Shown piece after piece: positions 1-4,230 of a stretch of DNA of 11,190 nt. Made by a program: the position numbers and the translations under genes. Below the pieces are notes generated by a model. It saw only the letters and a list, made by a program, of their open reading frames with translations. It did not search any database and was not told where the DNA came from. The stretch is from Porticoccaceae bacterium UBA2002 (GTDB lineage: Bacteria > Pseudomonadota > Gammaproteobacteria > Pseudomonadales > Porticoccaceae), in the NCBI GenBank assembly GCA_002334915.1, contig DDCQ01000032.1, positions 1-11,190 of the forward strand, written 5' to 3'. Position 1 is the stretch's first letter; every line of letters begins with the position of its first letter.

Positions 1-329
1 TCATTGACCCGTGCGCACCAGTCAACTGGTCCGATATCGCCACAGATCCAGCTGATAAGTCTGTTGTAGATATTGGTTTTTTTCTGCGCCTGTCGCTGCA
101 CAATATTGAGTTTTATTGCCAGCTTGATTAACGCGCTATTCCAGCTGGGCTTGAGAGCCAATAGTTCGATATAGGTTTGATTGGAAAAGATCACCAGAGC
201 GTTTTCAGTCACACCGTGAGAGCCACCGGGAGTGACTTGAAAGCCAAGCTCAGTAAAATCCGCGGAAGCTCTGTTGAGGTCGGCGACAAAAACCACGGCG
301 TGGTCAAACTGGGCGTTGAGCATTGGCAT
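1..329 (-). CDS. Glyoxalase-like (VOC-fold) domain protein, 3' end outside window
   Basis: Minus-strand reading frame open from ATG at 329 to the left edge; about 109 codons are visible and no stop is reached, so the gene is partial. The N-terminus reads MPMLNAQFDHAVVFVADLNR and continues with an ELGF..TPGGSHG..ENALVIF...TYIELLAL pattern. This is the first beta-alpha-beta-beta unit of the glyoxalase-like family (Glyoxalase_3 type): H10 and E55 sit where VOC proteins place metal ligands, and GG..H..G..NAL is the family signature. The visible C-terminal part (KTNIYNRLISWICGDIGPVDW) fits the segment linking the two half-domains. An in-frame TAG lies directly before ATG 329, so the start is 329 or the second ATG at 323. 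Substrate cannot be inferred; this family is mostly uncharacterised. Family assignment is fairly sure, function is not. Confidence 0.82.
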   Translation of the reverse strand, partial: MPMLNAQFDHAVVFVADLNRASADFTELGFQVTPGGSHGVTENALVIFSNQTYIELLALKPSWNSALIKLAIKLNIVQRQAQKKTNIYNRLISWICGDIGPVDWCARVN

Positions 330-337
330 CTAGATAG

Positions 338-358
338 TCCGCAACAAATGATTGCGGA
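338..358 (-). promoter_or_regulatory. Hairpin just upstream of the glyoxalase-like gene start
   Basis: A perfect 7-bp inverted repeat (TCCGCAA / TTGCGGA, 7-base loop) ends 8 bases before ATG 329 of the minus-strand gene. The only Shine-Dalgarno-like bases (GCGGA) lie inside its proximal arm, so folding could hide the ribosome site. The structure is seen; a regulatory role is inference. Confidence 0.3.
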
Positions 359-387
359 ATGGTAAATCTAGTGGGACTGATTGTAAA
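359..387 (-). promoter_or_regulatory. Candidate sigma-70 promoter of the glyoxalase-like gene
   Basis: On the minus strand, TTTACA (382-387) and TACCAT (359-364) are separated by 17 bases, 30 bases before ATG 329. The -35 matches consensus at 5 of 6 positions and the -10 at 4 of 6. The -35 lies inside the arm of the 381-406 hairpin. Weak candidate. Confidence 0.3.
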
Positions 388-491
388 AGCCTGTTGGCTT
401 TTACAACTCCTGCGGAGCGCCATGTCCATCTGCGATGGCCAAGGCGTCCAAATCGTCCTAGAGGACGATTAGTCGAACAGGGTTCTCGTCC
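381..491. other. Cluster of short perfect hairpins in gene-free DNA
   Basis: Between the glyoxalase-like gene and the tRNA terminator lie several inverted repeats: TTGTAAAAGCC/GGCTTTTACAA (381-391/396-406, 11 bp, 4-base loop), CTCC/GGAG (407-417), GCCAT/ATGGC (419-439) and AATCGTCC/GGACGATT (451-458/463-470, 4-base loop). The block GGACGA (463-468) can also pair with TCGTCC (486-491), enclosing a GAAC/GTTC stem, so two folds exclude each other. No T-tract follows, so these are not terminators. No protein-coding frame is convincing here. It may be an interspersed palindromic repeat, a small RNA or a structured leader; I cannot decide. Confidence 0.45.
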
Positions 492-505
492 GGCAGCCCA
501 ATCTA

Positions 506-555
506 CCAATATTAAAAAAGGCCGCTTCTTGCGAAGCGGCCTTTTTTAATATTGG
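506..555 (-). terminator. Long palindromic intrinsic terminator of the tRNA operon
   Basis: Two perfectly complementary 23-base arms (506-528 and 533-555) flank a 4-base loop TTGC. The GC core GGCCGCTTC/GAAGCGGCC is bordered by A6 and T6 runs, so it can terminate transcription in both directions. In the minus direction it directly follows tRNA-Asp; the distal arm even includes the encoded CCA of that tRNA (553-555). No plus-strand gene ends here, so its natural job is to end the tRNA-Val/tRNA-Asp transcript. Confidence 0.92.
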
Positions 556-629
556 CGGACCGGACGGGACTCGAACCCGCGACCTCCGGCGTGACAGGCC
601 GGCATTCTAACCAGCTGAACTACCGGTCC
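553..629 (-). tRNA. tRNA-Asp (anticodon GTC)
   Basis: A 77-base cloverleaf reads on the minus strand. The acceptor arm GGACCGG pairs with CCGGTCC, followed by discriminator G and an encoded CCA. The D arm GTTCAGCTGGTTAGAAT, anticodon loop CCTGTCACG (anticodon GTC) and T arm GCGGGTTCGAGTCCCGT are all canonical and closely resemble the E. coli aspartate tRNA. It is second in a two-tRNA operon, 18 bases downstream of tRNA-Val. Confidence 0.97.
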
Positions 630-647
630 GTGAAAGCTTTTTCTCTT

Positions 648-723
648 TGGTGGGTGGTACAGGGATTGAACCTGTGACCCTCGCCTTGTAAGGGCGATGC
701 TCTACCAGCTGAGCTAACCACCC
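648..723 (-). tRNA. tRNA-Val (anticodon TAC)
   Basis: A 76-base cloverleaf on the minus strand. Acceptor GGGTGGT pairs with ACCACCC, followed by A and an encoded CCA. The D arm is TAGCTCAGCTGGTAGAGCA, the anticodon loop CTTACAA gives anticodon TAC, and the T arm contains GGTTCAATCC. First gene of the tRNA operon, transcribed from the promoter at 740-767. Confidence 0.97.
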
Positions 724-739
724 CCTGAGAGAGCGACGC

Positions 740-767
740 ATTCTACCGAACTGAAGGTGGCTGTCAA
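740..767 (-). promoter_or_regulatory. Sigma-70 promoter of the tRNA-Val/tRNA-Asp operon
   Basis: On the minus strand a perfect TTGACA -35 (762-767) is separated by 16 bases from TAGAAT (740-745, 5 of 6 matches). It lies 17 bases before the tRNA-Val 5' end. The GC-rich discriminator after the -10 (GCGTCGC) is typical of stable-RNA promoters under stringent control; that regulation is inferred from known systems. Confidence 0.85.
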
Positions 768-809
768 ACTTTTTCTGGTGCTATATACATATCGGGTTCG
801 CAGCCCTAA

Positions 810-815
810 TATACT
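810..815 (+). promoter_or_regulatory. Possible -10 element for queD
   Basis: TATACT lies 29 bases before the queD start codon. No good -35 is found 16-18 bases upstream (best is ACATAT), so only the -10 supports a promoter. Confidence 0.3.
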
Positions 816-844
816 GGCCTTATTAGAGGGTTTTTTAGGCAAAA

Positions 845-1198
845 ATGCAGATATATAAAGAGTTTAGTATCGAGGCCGCCCATCGGCTGCCGAATGTCCC
901 CGAGGGACATAAATGTGCGCGTCTCCATGGTCATTCATTTCAGGTGACGATTGCAATTGAAGGCCCGGTGGGAGAGCAATCGGGCTGGATAATGGATTTT
1001 GGTGATATTAAAGCGGCATTTGCGCCAATTTATGATCAGCTGGACCACCATTACCTGAACGATATTGAGGGTCTTGAAAACCCCACCAGTGAAAATCTCG
1101 CCCTGTGGATCTGGCAGCAACTCAAGCCTGAATTGCCAGAGCTGTCCTGCATCACTATCAAAGAGACCTGCACCAGCGGCTGTATTTACCGCGGCTAG
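845..1198 (+). CDS. queD: 6-carboxy-5,6,7,8-tetrahydropterin synthase (QueD)
   Basis: A 117-aa protein of the PTPS/QueD family, full length for bacterial QueD. It converts 7,8-dihydroneopterin triphosphate to 6-carboxytetrahydropterin, the second step towards preQ0 and queuosine in tRNA. Zinc ligands are visible as H13, H28 and H30 in EAAHRL and LHGHSF, the catalytic cysteine is C24 ([10 protein letters not shown]), a DHHYLND segment (67-73) supplies the catalytic His, ENPTSENLA (78-86) is a family hallmark, and E107 in KETCTSG is the conserved pterin-anchoring Glu. The enzyme is cytosolic. It stands alone; no other queuosine gene is in the window. The Shine-Dalgarno is weak (AGG, about 6 bases before the ATG). 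It converges on the MFS gene with only 9 bases between stops and no terminator between them. Confidence 0.95.
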   Translation: MQIYKEFSIEAAHRLPNVPEGHKCARLHGHSFQVTIAIEGPVGEQSGWIMDFGDIKAAFAPIYDQLDHHYLNDIEGLENPTSENLALWIWQQLKPELPELSCITIKETCTSGCIYRG

Positions 1199-1207
1199 AG
1201 ACTTGGC

Positions 1208-2416
1208 TCAGGGCTTAGAGTAAGCACTTTGGACCATGCTGCGAACTTGCAGGTGCTCCCACAGCAGTATTGCCAGCATTAGCAGGATTGGAACCAGACA
1301 GCCAAGCAGCATCTGCTGCCAGCTGATTACATTGATCACCCAGCCTGCGCTCAGTGCCGCAACTGCTTGCAGGGAGAATACCGTAAAGTCATTGATGCCC
1401 TGCGCCTTGAAACGGTCCCCCTCGCTGTGGGTGCCAGGCAAGAGCGTGGTGCCAGCCACAAACATAAAGTTCCAGCCAACTCCCAGCAGCACTAGCTGTA
1501 GCCAAAAGCCGCTGACACTGGTATCTGAAAAACCTATCATAATTGTTGCGCAGTAGCAGACCAGGCCAATCAGCATCATGCCTCGGATATTGAGATACCT
1601 AAAGAGTAGGGGAGCAATAAAAGAAGGCAAGAACATGGCGGCGATATGACTTTGAATCACCCATTTTGTATCTATCAGCGAATGGCCGTGAAAATGATGC
1701 ATGCTAATGGGGGTGCCGGTCATAATAAATGACATAACCACATAGGCTATGGCTCCGCTGGCTACGGCCAGACAAAGGGAGGGGTTGCGCAGCAGCTGGG
1801 CGGTGGCTGTTGAGGTATGTTTGGTAGTGGCTTCAGCTATGGGTGCGGGCCTATAGAGGCTGAGCAGCAGGGCACCTAGCAGGATGCAGATGGCAGCCAG
1901 AAAAAATGATCCCTGATACTCTACGGCGGTTAACTGTCTCCCGAGAATAGCCAGCTCAGGCCCAACAAAGGCGGCAATAATACCGCCGGCCAGTACTATG
2001 GAGGCCGCAGTAGAGCTGTGCTCAATAGATACGGCCTCCATGGCAGCAAATCTGCTTTGCAAGAGCGCAGCATTGCAAAATCCCAGCATAAAAGCGGTTA
2101 TACAGAAAAGGGTAAAGCTCTGTAATTGCAGGGCAACAATAGCTAGGCCACAGGTGCCTATGGCAGCCATCATAAACGCCAGCAACCCGTTTTTGCGACC
2201 CATGGCGCGCATTAGGTGAGTCACTGGGATTGCCGCCGCAGCCGTGCCAGTTATCATCAGGGCAATGGGTGCAGTCGCCCAGTCTGCAGAGGGTGCCAGG
2301 TAGGTGCCCGCCAGGCTGCCAGCCAGAATCATCAGAGGGATAATGGAGCCAGCCAGAGCGGTGCTAATACTGAGAACCCAGACGTTTTTAAAGCCTGGCG
2401 CGGACATTATGCTCAT
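1208..2416 (-). CDS. Major facilitator superfamily transporter, substrate unknown
   Basis: A 402-aa inner-membrane protein with about 12 hydrophobic segments spread evenly over its length, as expected for MFS. A degenerate motif A (THLMRAMGRKNG, residues about 66-77) sits between helices 2 and 3. A central hydrophilic linker (about 195-210, AEATTKHTSTATAQ) separates the two six-helix halves. A further conserved stretch near the end of the second half reads FKAQGINDFTVFSLQA. The start ATG at 2416 is preceded by AGGAA eight bases upstream; another ATG at 2407 is possible. It is transcribed alone, divergent from the acyl carrier protein gene, and its 3' end faces queD. The sequence does not reveal its substrate or whether it exports or imports. 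Family assignment is firm. Confidence 0.9.
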   Translation of the reverse strand: MSIMSAPGFKNVWVLSISTALAGSIIPLMILAGSLAGTYLAPSADWATAPIALMITGTAAAAIPVTHLMRAMGRKNGLLAFMMAAIGTCGLAIVALQLQSFTLFCITAFMLGFCNAALLQSRFAAMEAVSIEHSSTAASIVLAGGIIAAFVGPELAILGRQLTAVEYQGSFFLAAICILLGALLLSLYRPAPIAEATTKHTSTATAQLLRNPSLCLAVASGAIAYVVMSFIMTGTPISMHHFHGHSLIDTKWVIQSHIAAMFLPSFIAPLLFRYLNIRGMMLIGLVCYCATIMIGFSDTSVSGFWLQLVLLGVGWNFMFVAGTTLLPGTHSEGDRFKAQGINDFTVFSLQAVAALSAGWVINVISWQQMLLGCLVPILLMLAILLWEHLQVRSMVQSAYSKP

Positions 2417-2420
2417 GGAG

Positions 2421-2563
2421 AGATTCCTGATTGATTGGCCGTAGCGGTCTTATTATTTTGCGTATAGCGGGATTCTAGACTACTTTTAGATTGCAGGGGC
2501 AGTTATTGCCGTATTTGGTTTGGGCCTAAAAATTGATGAAAGCTCGGCACGAATCAGGATTCT
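2421..2563. repeat. Near-perfect inverted repeat spanning the MFS/ACP divergent intergenic region
   Basis: AGATTCCTGATT (2421-2432) and AATCAGGATTCT (2552-2563) are inverted copies matching at 11 of 12 positions. They flank the 176-base space between the divergent MFS and ACP genes. The left copy contains the MFS ribosome site and the right one lies 30 bases before the ACP start. It could be a regulator site pair or chance. I found no convincing promoter for either gene in this space. Confidence 0.3.
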
Positions 2564-2592
2564 GACAAAGATAAAATAAGAGACTAGATATT

Positions 2593-2919
2593 ATGGACGA
2601 TAGCAATCAGTCGGCGGTTGAAAAAACCGTTTGCCAGTTTATTAGTGAAAATCCCGCCGTAAAATCCAACCATGTCGAAATCGGCATGACACTAAAAGAC
2701 CTCAATATAGATTCCCTTGAAAAACTCTCCATTGGAATGGATTTAGAAGATGAGTATTCCATTGAATTTACTGATGAGGAGATTGAGGAATTTGCCACTG
2801 TCTCCGATGTAGTTACTGCTGTAGAGGCGGCCCTGGCCGCAAAAGCCAAGCCCCAGGTTGAATCGGCCCCTCCACAGCAGTCTCAACACCAGACATCTGG
2901 CAGCAATCCATCGATCTAG
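2593..2919 (+). CDS. Stand-alone acyl carrier protein with Pro/Gln-rich tail
   Basis: A 108-aa acidic protein. Residues 8-81 form a four-helix acyl carrier domain: LNIDSLEKLSIGMDLEDEY carries the DSL motif, with S41 as the predicted 4'-phosphopantetheine site, followed by the acidic recognition helix (MDLEDEYSIEF) and an FATVSDVVTAVEAAL final helix. Residues 82-108 form a tail rich in Pro, Gln and Ser, which typical 75-80-residue AcpP proteins lack. The usual fatty-acid neighbours (fabD, fabG, fabF) are absent, so it is probably not the housekeeping AcpP but an accessory carrier for an unknown acyl or aminoacyl pathway. It starts with ATG and has poor Shine-Dalgarno complementarity. No terminator is seen before the CvfB gene 114 bases downstream. 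The ACP fold is clear, the pathway unknown. Confidence 0.88.
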   Translation: MDDSNQSAVEKTVCQFISENPAVKSNHVEIGMTLKDLNIDSLEKLSIGMDLEDEYSIEFTDEEIEEFATVSDVVTAVEAALAAKAKPQVESAPPQQSQHQTSGSNPSI

Positions 2920-2970
2920 ATTAGGCCTGATCGGCGAGGTAGTATTCTGCCGCGCCAGCTCTGACTGCTG

Positions 2971-2976
2971 TATACT
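2971..2976 (+). promoter_or_regulatory. Possible -10 element for the cvfB-like gene
   Basis: TATACT lies 57 bases before the CvfB start, inside the sequence CTGTATACTC that also precedes the Ldh-family gene (10821-10830). The -35 region at the right distance is poor (TGCCGC). Confidence 0.3.
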
Positions 2977-3033
2977 CTCGCTCGGCACTAGTATCTGCCA
3001 TCAGTAGTCTATTCCGGATAGAGAGTCACAGAT

Positions 3034-3867
3034 ATGGTAGAAATTGGTACATTCAACAAGCTTCAGGTGGTCAAGCAGGTCGACTTTGGCGTCTATGTTG
3101 ATGGCGGCGAGTTGGATACTATCCTGTTGCCCAAGCGCTATGTGCCCGAAGGTTGTGAGATTGGCGACTGGGTTGATGTCTTTCTCTACTTCGATTCCGA
3201 TGATCTGCTGATTGCAACCACAGAGACACCCAAGGTTCAGGTGGGCGACTGTGCAATGCTGACCGTTGTCGATATTAATCATGCTGGCGCCTTTATGGAT
3301 TGGGGGCTACCCAAGGATCTGTTGGTGCCCTACAACGAGCAGCAGAAGCCTATGGAAGTGGGTTATTCCTATGTGGTGCATGTGTTCCACGATCAAAACT
3401 CAGATCGCATTGCTGCCTCTACCAAGCTCAGCCATCATCTGGATGAAGAAACTGTATGGCTCAAGCCTCGCCAGGCGGTGAATCTATTAATCGCAGGTCG
3501 CACTGAGCTGGGCTACAAAGCAGTGATTGATAACAAGTATCTGGGGCTTATTTTCCGCGCAGACGCTTTTCGTCCACTAAAAATTGGTGAGCGGCTGCCT
3601 GGCTTTGTTAAAAGTATTCGTAAAGACGGCAAGATTGACCTGTTGATTTCCCAGGCTACACTGCAAGGTGATCACGATCTGGGTGAGCAAATTATTCGTC
3701 ATTTAACTGAAGTCGGGGGTGAGTCCAGTCTCACCGACAAGAGTAACCCGGACGATATCTACCGCACTTATAAAGTATCCAAGAAGAAATACAAGCAGGC
3801 GCTGGGGTCACTTTATAAGAGCAAGCGCATCTCGCTGAGCGCAGAAAAAATTCAGCTTATTAATTGA
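3034..3867 (+). CDS. cvfB: CvfB-family S1-domain RNA-binding protein
   Basis: A 277-aa cytosolic protein with the full CvfB/YitL layout. S1-like domain 1 spans about 2-66 (FGVYVDGG), domain 2 about 67-131 with the family hallmark GAFMDWGLPKDLLVP, and a divergent third S1 domain about 138-206 (FVKSIRKDGKIDLLIS). A C-terminal winged helix (about 216-276) contains IYRTYKVSKKKYKQALGSLYK. Family members bind RNA; in staphylococci CvfB affects virulence-gene expression, while its job in gammaproteobacteria is poorly known. Start ATG 3034 has GAGAG about nine bases upstream. It stands alone, 114 bases after the ACP gene. The family assignment is strong; the gene symbol follows homology, not context. 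Confidence 0.9.
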   Translation: MVEIGTFNKLQVVKQVDFGVYVDGGELDTILLPKRYVPEGCEIGDWVDVFLYFDSDDLLIATTETPKVQVGDCAMLTVVDINHAGAFMDWGLPKDLLVPYNEQQKPMEVGYSYVVHVFHDQNSDRIAASTKLSHHLDEETVWLKPRQAVNLLIAGRTELGYKAVIDNKYLGLIFRADAFRPLKIGERLPGFVKSIRKDGKIDLLISQATLQGDHDLGEQIIRHLTEVGGESSLTDKSNPDDIYRTYKVSKKKYKQALGSLYKSKRISLSAEKIQLIN

Positions 3868-4230
3868 GTTTTGCAGAGCACTGGACTGTGTCGAAGTTCA
3901 AATTTATCCAGTTTATTCCGCTCCATTGGGCTATTTGGCCTCTACCTAGCCGCCATTCGGAGGCCCCTTGGTTTAGCCATCGCTGATTACCTGTGCTATG
4001 GTGTCGGCGTATTTTGTGTGGTTCTAACGGATTTAAACGTCACACCATACCTACCTAATCAAACTTTAAGCCCTGGCGCTTAATAAACAAAAATTATAAA
4101 TGGATTTAGTTTTTTAATTTGTATCTCTGCCTTCACAGGGGGAGTATTTGGTAGTTACGTGTAAAAACATACGCATACTTCGATTTTTTCGGAGTTGGGT
4201 AGGAACAGAAATTCATTTTGGGGGTTAAAT
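3868..4230. other. 363-base gene-free interval before the receptor gene
   Basis: No credible gene on either strand. Seen here are an inverted pair TATGGTGT (3998-4005) / ACACCATA (4042-4049), which could be an operator, a GGCCTC/GAGGCC pair near 3940-3970, and a small hairpin TTAAGC/GCTTAA (4066-4083) without a T-tract. The part after 4081 is AT-rich and contains TATAAA around 4096, but no -35/-10 pair convinces. The ribosome site GGGGG at 4220-4224 belongs to the receptor gene. The promoter and regulation of the receptor presumably lie in this interval. Confidence 0.5.

Noticed and set aside
3..131. Plus-strand frame ending HNIEFYCQLD, faintly like a phage spanin (Rz1)
   Set aside because: The resemblance is only to a few scattered residues, there is no other phage gene, and the same bases encode the glyoxalase-like protein on the minus strand.
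177..365. 62-codon plus-strand frame starting with TTG
   Set aside because: It lies opposite the glyoxalase-like gene, has no family resemblance and no ribosome site; the minus strand carries clear VOC motifs.
352..549. 65-codon plus-strand frame across the hairpins
   Set aside because: It runs through the hairpin cluster and into the terminator palindrome, with a basic, non-protein-like composition.
3871..4083. 70-codon plus-strand frame starting with TTG after cvfB
   Set aside because: No ribosome site, no recognisable fold or homology, and it ends in a small palindrome; treated as intergenic.
4066..4083. TTAAGC/GCTTAA hairpin as terminator of cvfB
   Set aside because: Only six base pairs, AT-rich stem, no T-tract after it and nearly 200 bases from the cvfB stop.
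4195..4230. Longer receptor start at TTG 4195
   Set aside because: It would put 12 residues before the signal peptide, while ATG 4231 has GGGGG six bases upstream and a standard signal sequence.
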